Shown: one piece after another, positions 53,713 through 61,401 of the stretch | Layout of the letters: each line of letters opens with the position of its first letter | Position numbering within the stretch: the stretch's first letter is position 1 | Source: Magnetominusculus dajiuhuensis | GTDB taxonomy: Bacteria > Nitrospirota > Thermodesulfovibrionia > Thermodesulfovibrionales > Magnetobacteriaceae | NCBI RefSeq assembly: GCF_046044395.1 | Contig: NZ_JBJUSG010000002.1 | Location: forward strand, 1 to 64,000 | Length of the DNA: 64,000 nucleotides | Reading direction: 5' to 3' | Notes under the pieces: generated by a model | Database searches by the model: none | What the model was told of the DNA's origin: nothing | What the model saw: the letters and a program-made list of their open reading frames with translations, nothing else | Position numbers and translations under genes: made by a program

Positions 53713-54052
53713 AAATGTCACCATTGTAACACTGGTGGTCTTAGTGGCTGTTGTGCTTATTGCGCTTGTGGCAGGGTATGGAAATCTGTCGCGGAGTATA
53801 TTATTGGGTGGGATTGTGGGACTATTGAACTTCGTGTTTCTTTCAAAGAGTATCACCAGCCTGCTCAACACGGATAATGTTGCCCCTGTTATGCTTATAT
53901 TCAATATGGTAAGGCTGATAGTGGTGATGGGGGCATTGTTTGTGTTGATTTATCTGAAATTAGCGGAGATAATCGGCCTGTCCATCGGCCTGACGGTCTC
54001 TTTTTTGGTTGTGATGGTGACTGGATATTCAGGCTCAGGGAAAAAGAGTTGA
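53705..54052 (+). CDS. ATP synthase subunit I-like membrane protein
   Basis: The 115-residue protein (ATG 53705) has four hydrophobic segments and the pattern of the ATP synthase I chain: LLGGIVGLLNFVFLSKSI, MLIFNMVRLIVVMGALFVL, and IIGLSIGLTVSFLVVM. It would act with the AtpZ-like protein before it. The rest of the atp operon (a, c, b...) does not follow; the next gene runs in the opposite direction after a repeat element. The frame is open further upstream to 53594 but that part lies inside the preceding gene. Confidence 0.72.
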   Translation: MIRNVTIVTLVVLVAVVLIALVAGYGNLSRSILLGGIVGLLNFVFLSKSITSLLNTDNVAPVMLIFNMVRLIVVMGALFVLIYLKLAEIIGLSIGLTVSFLVVMVTGYSGSGKKS

Positions 54053-54074
54053 GACCCAAAATTGACAGCGCGGC

Positions 54075-54179
54075 AGCCTTTAGCCGGAGCGTGAAGCCGC
54101 CAACGAGCGGCAGGTGAAACTTGATTGACAAAACATGGCGAGATTTACGGGGTGAAGGGGGGGTTACCCCCCCTTCGTC
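54075..54179 (-). repeat. GC-rich dispersed repeat element, copy B
   Basis: Reverse complement of copy A (16277-16382). The stem GAAGGGGGGG (54154-54163) pairs with CCCCCCCTTC (54167-54176) around TTA. It sits between two convergent genes, where it can act as a bidirectional transcription barrier. Confidence 0.8.
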
Positions 54180-54205
54180 TTTAATCCCCTTGCTATTATG
54201 AGCCA

Positions 54206-54841
54206 CTACTTATCAAACAGCTTATTTTCTATGGCATAGCGTACCAGTTCGGCGTTGTTTCTCAACTGGAGCTTCTCCATGATATTGCTTCGGTAGGTGT
54301 TGATGGTTCTTACGCTCAGTGTCAACAGCTCAGCTATCTCCTTTGGGGTCCTTCCGGCTACTATCATCTCCATTACGTGGAATTCCCTGTTTGTCAAATA
54401 CTTATATAGGGGCTTGTCCGATTTTCTATCGAGTTCACAAGCGAGTTTCTCTGCCAGTGTGGCGGTTATGTATTTCCCTCCCGCCGCGATTTTCTGTATG
54501 GCCTTCAATAGCTCATCCGGCAGGGCCTTTTTCGTCAAGTACCCTGAGGCTCCCAATTTCAACGATTGTATGGCGTACTCCTCCTCCGTGTACATGCTTA
54601 GAATAAGCACAGGCAAGCCCGGATAGTCGTGCTTTATCTGCTCAAGTGTGAGAAGGCCGTTTTTGTCTGGCAGGGAAATATCAAGAATTACAACGTTAAA
54701 TTGTGACGTTTTCAGATGCGACAGCGCCTCCTTTGACGTCTCGGCCTCAATGACCGTCTCAATGTCCGGCTGCCTGTGAAGTATCTTTATTATTCCCTCC
54801 CTTACTATGGGATGGTCGTCAACCAGCAATATCTTTATCAT
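54206..54841 (-). CDS. NarL/FixJ-family response regulator
   Basis: The 211-residue regulator has a receiver domain (1-120, Asp54 in VVILDISLPDKNG, Lys in YLTKKALP) and a LuxR-type helix-turn-helix (about 145-205: LTNREFHVMEMIVAGRTPKE, then TLSVRTINTYRSNIMEKLQL). It overlaps its sensor kinase gene by four bases. NarL-type regulators bind heptamers like TACYYMT; inverted TACCTAT heptamers occur 61-77 bases upstream of the kinase start (56374-56390), which may be its target. Confidence 0.95.
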   Translation of the reverse strand: MIKILLVDDHPIVREGIIKILHRQPDIETVIEAETSKEALSHLKTSQFNVVILDISLPDKNGLLTLEQIKHDYPGLPVLILSMYTEEEYAIQSLKLGASGYLTKKALPDELLKAIQKIAAGGKYITATLAEKLACELDRKSDKPLYKYLTNREFHVMEMIVAGRTPKEIAELLTLSVRTINTYRSNIMEKLQLRNNAELVRYAIENKLFDK

Positions 54842-56313
54842 CTCTCAGAACTCATACCCGGAATATATATTTTCACGGCAGTTCCCACTCCTGATTTCCC
54901 CTTAATCTCCATTTGCCATCCACTCATGGCCACACGCTCGCGCATCCCCAGAAGCCCCAGGGAATTATGATCGAATATCTTAGGCCCTTCTATTCCTATA
55001 CCATCGTCAACTATTTTTATCACAAGCACATCGCCTCTATTATACATGAAGGCGTTAACTTTATTCGCGTTTGCGTGGCGGCAGACGTTTGTTATGGCCT
55101 CCTGAAATATGCGAAAGAGTGTTGTGGCGGCCTCGGCGCCAAAACTGCCAAGTGCGAAGGTGGTCTTTGCATTGTACCTGACGTTACACTTAATCCCTGT
55201 ACGCTGCTCGAATTTCCTTGCCTGCCACTCTATGGCCGCCAACAGGCCGAGTTGGTCTAAGATGCTCGGACGCAGCTCTGTGGCAATGTTGTGCATACGG
55301 TCAATAATCGTGTCTATGGACTTCTCTATGTCGTGTATTTGAGATATTAAGACCGTCCTGCTGGCAGAGGCGTTTGATATGAGCAGCTCGTCTATGTCTA
55401 TCTTTAGCGAGGTGAGGGACTGGCCTAATTCGTCGTGGAGTTCTCTGGCGATTCTTGTCCTTTCCTTCTCAATAAGGGATTGGAGGCGTGTGGCCAAAGA
55501 CCGGAGCTGCCCCTTTGAGGTGATAAGCTCATCTTCGATTACCTTTCTGTGAGCCAGCGCCTCCTCCAGCCGGTAATTGGTCTCCCGCTGGAAGGTGGAA
55601 AGGATGCTGCCTATATTCAACGCTGAAATAGTTATAAAAATCCCCCGGATTAATCGCACGGGCATGTTTGTGACCGAGTGGAACCACTCGACATTCAGCA
55701 CGTTTGACGGGAAGAAATCGCCCTTTGGGACGATTAACCCCCCAAGTATGCCATAGATAAGAAAGGACATGGCCAATATCCAGAACTTGTACTTCATGTT
55801 AGAGGCATTTTTGAGTTTCTCATCCTCCCTGTAGTAATACATGATAAATCCCGTCCCTGTAAGCAGTGCCCCGGTTAGTCCAAGAAAATACCTCGACAGG
55901 ATATTTGATGTAACCAAAAAATTGTCAGATTGAAATGAAATTGCCGCTATTGCCGCCACTATAGAGGCAATGAACCAGATGTTGTAAGAAGATTTGCAGT
56001 CAAATACCTGTTTCCTTTTGTTGCAACACATCCTTAGCCCGAAGTCCATGAGAAAACAATAGGACACGATGAGAAATATCCACCTCGTATAATCAAGCGC
56101 CTTTGTCCTGCCCTTAATGAGCGCCCACATGTCAAGCCACTCATTTATGCCGTGCAGTACGCCGAACAGGCCAAGGAGCCAGATAATCCTGCCGATTTTA
56201 TAGATACTGTTTGGTTTGCACTGGGTCAGGATGCTGTAGCCCATGATAAAAAATGACAGGCCATAGACAAAATATATTACGTCTAAATCATGCTCAAAAA
56301 ATATATGCGCCAT
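54838..56313 (-). CDS. NarX/DegS-type sensor histidine kinase with multi-helix membrane sensor
   Basis: The 491-residue kinase starts with about seven membrane helices (residues 10-245), a possible membrane-embedded sensor, then a coiled-coil linker, the HisKA_3 dimerisation domain with the phospho-His in TRIARELHDELGQSLTSLK (about residue 292), and HATPase with LFRIFQEAITNVCRHANANK, DDGIGIEG and LGLLGMRERV. Its stop overlaps the start of the response regulator gene. Possible promoter on the minus strand: TGGCAA-N17-TACAAT ending near 56346. The signal is unknown. Confidence 0.92.
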   Translation of the reverse strand: MAHIFFEHDLDVIYFVYGLSFFIMGYSILTQCKPNSIYKIGRIIWLLGLFGVLHGINEWLDMWALIKGRTKALDYTRWIFLIVSYCFLMDFGLRMCCNKRKQVFDCKSSYNIWFIASIVAAIAAISFQSDNFLVTSNILSRYFLGLTGALLTGTGFIMYYYREDEKLKNASNMKYKFWILAMSFLIYGILGGLIVPKGDFFPSNVLNVEWFHSVTNMPVRLIRGIFITISALNIGSILSTFQRETNYRLEEALAHRKVIEDELITSKGQLRSLATRLQSLIEKERTRIARELHDELGQSLTSLKIDIDELLISNASASRTVLISQIHDIEKSIDTIIDRMHNIATELRPSILDQLGLLAAIEWQARKFEQRTGIKCNVRYNAKTTFALGSFGAEAATTLFRIFQEAITNVCRHANANKVNAFMYNRGDVLVIKIVDDGIGIEGPKIFDHNSLGLLGMRERVAMSGWQMEIKGKSGVGTAVKIYIPGMSSER

Positions 56314-56373
56314 TTCAATTAGGGCATTTTCTCCATAATGAGTCTATTGTAGCGAATATGCCAGCAAATTGCC

Positions 56374-56390
56374 ATAGGTAATTTACCTAT
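56374..56390. promoter_or_regulatory. Palindromic operator-like site between divergent operons
   Basis: ATAGGTA, ATT, TACCTAT form a near-perfect 17-base palindrome. TACCTAT fits the NarL heptamer TACYYMT. The site lies between the kinase gene and the divergent UspA-TM operon, over the possible minus-strand -35 box. Binding by the adjacent NarL-like regulator is inferred; the head-to-head spacing differs from the classical 7-2-7 arrangement. Confidence 0.5.
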
Positions 56391-56602
56391 AATAAATAAG
56401 CAATTCAACTGCTGATAATATGTATTTTTGCGTGTTGATATCAGGTTGTAATTACCAATATCATATAGGCATAGCTTACGGCAGGGGGTGGGACGTGTCA
56501 GTTGTAACGATAGATATGGCGCTTTCGGCAATATCAGGCATCGAAAACAGGGAAATCACCACAACCTAAGATATTTATGGGAAATACTGAAGGAGGTAAG
56601 GC

Positions 56603-57205
56603 TTGAAGAGGATAATAGTAATTGATGACCAATGGGCAATGGACTCCCCCCTGCTGCGATATGCGCTAAAGGCGTCAAAATCGGCTGACACCGAGATAAT
56701 AGGCATCATGCCGGTGGCGGCCTCAGAGAGTACACAATTGAATAAGCAGCGGTTGGACTCTGCCGCGGAGCAGCTTGCCAGAGATGGGGTCAGGTTCAGT
56801 TCATACGTGGTGGGTACTGAACCGGAGGAATTTATAGGCAAGATGAAGGGTCTTATGCCGGCGAGCCTTGTGCTGGTGGGTGACAGTGTCTTTGATGGCC
56901 TCATAAGAAACGGGATAATCCTTAAAAAGGAGTTATCGGCTCCGGTGACGACCGCCCGCGCCCTGGATTCAACCCCTGAAAGGGCAAAAAAGGGCATAAA
57001 CATGGGCGTGTTCATGGCCTATGCCATAGGGTCGTTGATAATGTACGGCGTATTGTTCCCTAAGATTGTAACACTTAACGAGAAGTTGTTTATGTCTATG
57101 ACAGTCACGGGGGCTGCCGTCACATTGGCCGTGGTTGTTGTCCATGCCTGGGTATGGGGAAATACGGTGCATATCTTGCCAAAGCTGTTCAGACTTGAGA
57201 AATAA
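56603..57205 (+). CDS. UspA-like domain joined to two membrane helices
   Basis: The 200-residue protein starts at TTG 56603, five bases after AAGGAGGT. The first ~120 residues form a UspA-like domain (KRIIVIDDQWAMDSPLLRYA, ... ASLVLVGDSVFDGLIRNGII) with no nucleotide-binding glycine loop. Two membrane helices follow (about 132-152 and 163-185: MGVFMAYAIGSLIMYGVLFP, FMSMTVTGAAVTLAVVVVHA). It is the first gene of a plus-strand operon with a TauE/SafE permease, so it may act as its cytosolic sensor or regulator. I recognise no named family for the whole protein. Confidence 0.75.
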   Translation: MKRIIVIDDQWAMDSPLLRYALKASKSADTEIIGIMPVAASESTQLNKQRLDSAAEQLARDGVRFSSYVVGTEPEEFIGKMKGLMPASLVLVGDSVFDGLIRNGIILKKELSAPVTTARALDSTPERAKKGINMGVFMAYAIGSLIMYGVLFPKIVTLNEKLFMSMTVTGAAVTLAVVVVHAWVWGNTVHILPKLFRLEK

Positions 57206-57244
57206 GGTACAGGCGTTATAAATTCGGTTAGGAGGGATTATAAA

Positions 57245-58333
57245 ATGGTAGATCCACATGTTGTAGAAAGCGCTGGCATCATGACACAGATTTTTGACGC
57301 GCATCCATGGTACATGCTGGGCCTGGTGGTGCTTGGTTTCATTGGAGGTACAATCTCAGGGTTCATAGGCTCCGGGGGGGCTTTTTTAATGACTCCGGGT
57401 ATGATGAACCTGGGCATCCCTGGTGTTATTGCGGTCTCAAGCAATATTGCCCATAAGTTTGGAAAGGCGATGATGGGCTCAAAAAAGCACAGCGAACTAG
57501 GCAACGTAGATAAAAAACTAGGTTTTTTTTTACTCATTACGGCCGCCGCCGGAATAAGTCTCGCGGTCTTTGTAAACAAGTATTTCTTCGATAAGATGGG
57601 GAAAGACGGCTCAGACCTCTATGTGAGCACTTTTTTTGTTGTCGTGCTCAGTATAATCGGCTCATTCATGCTGAAAGACGCACTGAGGTCAAAGAGAGAG
57701 CCTGGAACCGGACCCTCTGACACGCTACTAAAAATGTCCAGAAAGTTTCAGCTCAAGCCTATGATACATTTTAAGACTGCAAAGGTTGACATCTCCCTTG
57801 CCGCCCTCCTTGTAGTGGGATTGGCCACCGGCTATATGGCGGGGACAATTGGCGTGGGAGGGTTTATCGGCGTACCGGCGATGATTTACCTGTTCGGGGT
57901 TCCAACGGCGATAGCCGCCGGCACGGAGCTTTTTCTGGCCGTGTTCACAGGGGGATGGGGTACGTTCAACTATGCCCTTCATGGTTATGTTGATTTACGG
58001 TTGGTACTGTTACTTTATGTTGGCTCTTTGCCGGGGATATATTTCGGCGTGGTAGGGACTAAGGTGGTAAAAGAGCTATATATCAGGATGGTGACGGCGG
58101 TGCTGATTCTCTTATGTGTTATATCAAGATTATTTGCGATACCCGTCAACTGCAAAAACTTACATCTTATAGACATGAGTAAGGACACGATTGCAATGCT
58201 TGAGATGGGCAGTAAGATATTTCTCTTTGGGAGCGGGCTTGTTGCCACGTTTTTAATCCTCTTCTGGACGTTTCGGGCAAAGGCCAGAGAGAGAAATCCA
58301 ATCGAAGTCAGTTATTCCACGAGCGTGGAATAA
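57245..58333 (+). CDS. TauE/SafE-family anion permease
   Basis: The 362-residue membrane protein has eight or so helices and two copies of the family signature: GFIGGTISGFIGSGGAFLMT (about 35-55) and VGLATGYMAGTIGVGGFIGV (about 200-220), each followed by PxM. TauE/SafE proteins export sulfite or sulfoacetate, or import small sulfur or carboxylate compounds. A ~60-residue loop between the halves holds charged residues. AGGAGGG precedes the ATG. Sulfur-anion transport is a family-level inference. Confidence 0.92.
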   Translation: MVDPHVVESAGIMTQIFDAHPWYMLGLVVLGFIGGTISGFIGSGGAFLMTPGMMNLGIPGVIAVSSNIAHKFGKAMMGSKKHSELGNVDKKLGFFLLITAAAGISLAVFVNKYFFDKMGKDGSDLYVSTFFVVVLSIIGSFMLKDALRSKREPGTGPSDTLLKMSRKFQLKPMIHFKTAKVDISLAALLVVGLATGYMAGTIGVGGFIGVPAMIYLFGVPTAIAAGTELFLAVFTGGWGTFNYALHGYVDLRLVLLLYVGSLPGIYFGVVGTKVVKELYIRMVTAVLILLCVISRLFAIPVNCKNLHLIDMSKDTIAMLEMGSKIFLFGSGLVATFLILFWTFRAKARERNPIEVSYSTSVE

Positions 58334-58367
58334 GTGGAGTTATCTGGCCACTAAAGGAGAGCGCTGA

Positions 58368-58781
58368 GTGATAGAAAATAAGTGCCGTCTGATGGTCGTT
58401 GACGACGAGGTAATTGTGTGCAAGCGCCTGAAGCAGATTATGGAAAAGGCCGGTTATGAGGTAGCGGTCTTTGGCGAGGGGGCGCTCGCCGTAGAGGAGA
58501 TGGACAGAAAGGCCTATGATATTATCGTAACCGACATGAGAATGGATGGCGTGGATGGGATTAGAGTGCTTGAGTCAGCGAGGGAAAAGAATCCCGGGGC
58601 GAAGGTGATTATCCTTACAGGGTTTGCCGAGACTGAAATGGTCAGAGAGGCCTTTAGAAAAGGGGTCTTTGACGTCATCTCCAAGCCCGTGGAGATTGAC
58701 AGTATCAAACAGGTGATTGGCAGGGCTGAAAGGGATATCAGGGCCGAAAGGCAACGCCACGAGACACTTGCCCTGGTGTGA
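58368..58781 (+). CDS. Single-domain response regulator (CheY-like)
   Basis: The 137-residue protein is a receiver domain only: MVVDDEVIVCKRL, phospho-acceptor Asp56 in IIVTDMRMDG, Thr in IILTGFAET and Lys in VISKPVEI. A short basic helix (RAERDIRAERQRHE) ends it. No output domain is present, so it would act by protein contact, perhaps with the PEP-synthase-like proteins after it. The GTG start at 58368 has AAAGGAGA upstream. Third gene of the operon; no kinase in the same transcript. Confidence 0.9.
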   Translation: MIENKCRLMVVDDEVIVCKRLKQIMEKAGYEVAVFGEGALAVEEMDRKAYDIIVTDMRMDGVDGIRVLESAREKNPGAKVIILTGFAETEMVREAFRKGVFDVISKPVEIDSIKQVIGRAERDIRAERQRHETLALV

Positions 58782-58830
58782 TAATGACGTGATGATAACG
58801 TGATAGAAATGAGATGACAAAGGTGATAAA

Positions 58831-61401
58831 ATGACAAACGTTATGCAAAAACTCTTAGGTGCCTTTTCTAGGAAAGACCACGGACAGGACGCAAAGTTGT
58901 CTGACGCCAGGCTGTCTCTGCGGGTCGTATATAACCGCTTTCGACAGATGTTAAACTGCAACAACCATGCCCTTGAGATCATGGCCGACATGGGGGATAA
59001 ACTTGGTGGGAATTATATCTTCGATATCAACTATATAAAGAAATCCTACTCCGAGTTTTCAGATACCCTGTTTCAGTCCCTCTACAACTTAAACGCCCTT
59101 TCTCAGAATAAATATTTATACCTTCACAGGGTTTTTGAGAGGATAAACACCCAGGTTGACAGGATACTCCAGGACCAGCAGCCTCTGGATTTAAAAGAGA
59201 CAGTGATGTTCTATAAAAATATCACGTGGGAAATGGCGGACGAGGTAGGTGGAAAAAACGCGGCCCTTGCCGAGGCTGGCAACTATCTTAACCTCAACAT
59301 ACCCGATGGATTTGCCATAACCGCGGGGGCGTTCAGGGAATTTATCGCATATAACCACATAGATGAGCAGATTGAATCTCTGAGAAAAAAATATACCCGC
59401 AACGGCGATGGCATAGATGACAGTTTTTTCCCGGAGGTTCAGCAGGTAATCAGAAACGGCAGGCTCCCTAAGCACATGGAAGCGGCACTTGAGAGGTCAC
59501 TTGCGACAATGAACGGTGGTAACGGCAAGCCCTGCTTTGTGGCCGTAAGGAGCAGCGCACAGAGGGAGGACACTGAGACGTCCTTTGCCGGGCAGTTCGA
59601 AACGGTGCTGAACGTGCCAGCCGAAATAACAAGTCTTACCGCGGCGTACAAAAAGGTTGTGGCAAGCCTGTATTGCCCTGAGGCGATGGCATATCTGAAA
59701 CACGCAGGGGCGGAGGATGTCTCCCCGATGGCCATGAGCGTTGGATGTGTCAAGATGGTGGATTCCCGCGTAAGCGGCGTAATGTATTCGATTGACCCAA
59801 ACGACATTGACAAGGATATTGTCATCATAAGCGCGAACTGGGGGCTTGGCACGACGGTGGCAGAGGGCAGTGTTGACGCGGATGTTTATATCGTCGGCAA
59901 GAATGAGCCATTTAATATTATAGAGAGAAAGATAGGTAAAAAAGCGGTGATGGATGTATGCGACCCCGGCGGAGGGATAAAAAACGTACCCGTAACCGAA
60001 GATGACAGAAAGCGGCAATGTCTCAGTGACGCACAAATAAGAGACCTCGCCCGCCACGCCACCGTCATAGAGCATTACTTTAAAAAGCCCCAGGATATAG
60101 AATGGGCTGTCAACGATAAGGGGGAGCCGTCGTTTTTGCAGTGCAGGCCGCTTAATATCTCCGCCGGGCAGGACAACCCATCAAAGGACATTCTCTGCTC
60201 CTGTCTGCAAAAATATAAGGTTATCATGGAGCGGCAGGGTATAATCGCGTGCCGTGGTATTGGGGCGGGCAAGGTCTTTGTTTTGCGGCGCATGGAAGAC
60301 CTGAAGGATTTCAAATGCGGCTCGGTGCTTGTTGCAAAACACGACTCTTCGCAGTTCATAAAAATTATGCCCAAGGCCGCCGCAATAATCACAGAGATAG
60401 GGACGCCTACCAGCCATATGGCAAACATTGCGCGCGAGTTTCGTGTGCCAACCATAGTGAACGCGGCTATGGCCGCCGGTGTGCTGCAAGATGGTGAGGA
60501 GGTTACCGTTGATGCCGATGACAACAAGGTATATGCGGGGACTGTAAGGGAACTTCTCCGGTATAACATTACAGAGGATATTAACCTGGCTGAGGAGAAG
60601 GAATTCAGGATTCTGAAGAAAATACTGAGATATATGACCCCTCTGAACCTCACAGACCGCGCCCATTTTACTGCCGGGGCTTGCCAGACTTTTCACGACA
60701 TACTAAGATTTATACATGAAAAGGGAGTGGAAGAGCTGACCACCAATACAAGCCGTTACAAGGAAATCCTGAGCGACAACGCCGCCGTGAGGCTTGACGC
60801 GCCAACTCCGGTAGATATATGTGTAGTGGACATCGGCGGGGGGCTGTATGGGAGCAACGGCAAGGCCGCGCCGGAGCATATTACTTCTGTTCCATTTAAG
60901 GCGATAGTAGAGGGGATGGGCCTGCCTGGCATATGGCGGCACCGTGAGGACTCTATTGCTATGCCGGTGGCGCCGGTAAAGCGCAAAACGCCTGCTTTGT
61001 GTTATGATGGCGATAACGTGGCGGTGGTGTCACAGGAATATGTTAATCTTACATTGAGATTAGGGAATTATTTTATGATGCTTGATTGTTACTGCGGTGA
61101 AAATATAAAGGACAACCATGTCTATTTCAGATTTGCCGCCGAAACTCCGTCCAATTCAGATACTTCACGCCTTATAGGGGCGATACTAATGGAATTAGAC
61201 ATGAGAGTTAATACAAAGGGCGGTGTAGTCATCGCCCGTGCCGATAACATTACGAGATTGGAGATGGAAACACTCCTGAACCATTTGGGAAGACTGGCCG
61301 CCCACACGCGGCAGTTCAACGCCATGCAGTGTAATGACCAGACAATAAGGCACTACGCCACAAACTTCCTCGGTGGAAATTACGATTATAGCGAAGCATG
61401 A
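58831..61401 (+). CDS. PEP-synthase-like ATP-grasp/phospho-His protein with novel C-terminal domain (paralogue 1)
   Basis: The 856-residue protein has a helical N-terminal part (1-125), a PPDK_N ATP-grasp domain (about 128-445; VGGKNAALAEAG, VAVRSSAQREDTETSFAGQF, QDIEWAVNDKG...LQCRPL), and a PEP-utiliser mobile domain (about 465-575) with phosphorylatable His529 in TEIGTPTSHMANIAREF. The PEP/pyruvate TIM barrel that PEP synthase carries next is absent. Instead a ~280-residue domain follows, with FHDILRFIHE, VVDIGGGLYG and LDCYCGENIKDNHVYFRF. The acceptor is therefore unknown. It ends with a four-base overlap into its paralogue. Confidence 0.88.
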   Translation: MTNVMQKLLGAFSRKDHGQDAKLSDARLSLRVVYNRFRQMLNCNNHALEIMADMGDKLGGNYIFDINYIKKSYSEFSDTLFQSLYNLNALSQNKYLYLHRVFERINTQVDRILQDQQPLDLKETVMFYKNITWEMADEVGGKNAALAEAGNYLNLNIPDGFAITAGAFREFIAYNHIDEQIESLRKKYTRNGDGIDDSFFPEVQQVIRNGRLPKHMEAALERSLATMNGGNGKPCFVAVRSSAQREDTETSFAGQFETVLNVPAEITSLTAAYKKVVASLYCPEAMAYLKHAGAEDVSPMAMSVGCVKMVDSRVSGVMYSIDPNDIDKDIVIISANWGLGTTVAEGSVDADVYIVGKNEPFNIIERKIGKKAVMDVCDPGGGIKNVPVTEDDRKRQCLSDAQIRDLARHATVIEHYFKKPQDIEWAVNDKGEPSFLQCRPLNISAGQDNPSKDILCSCLQKYKVIMERQGIIACRGIGAGKVFVLRRMEDLKDFKCGSVLVAKHDSSQFIKIMPKAAAIITEIGTPTSHMANIAREFRVPTIVNAAMAAGVLQDGEEVTVDADDNKVYAGTVRELLRYNITEDINLAEEKEFRILKKILRYMTPLNLTDRAHFTAGACQTFHDILRFIHEKGVEELTTNTSRYKEILSDNAAVRLDAPTPVDICVVDIGGGLYGSNGKAAPEHITSVPFKAIVEGMGLPGIWRHREDSIAMPVAPVKRKTPALCYDGDNVAVVSQEYVNLTLRLGNYFMMLDCYCGENIKDNHVYFRFAAETPSNSDTSRLIGAILMELDMRVNTKGGVVIARADNITRLEMETLLNHLGRLAAHTRQFNAMQCNDQTIRHYATNFLGGNYDYSEA

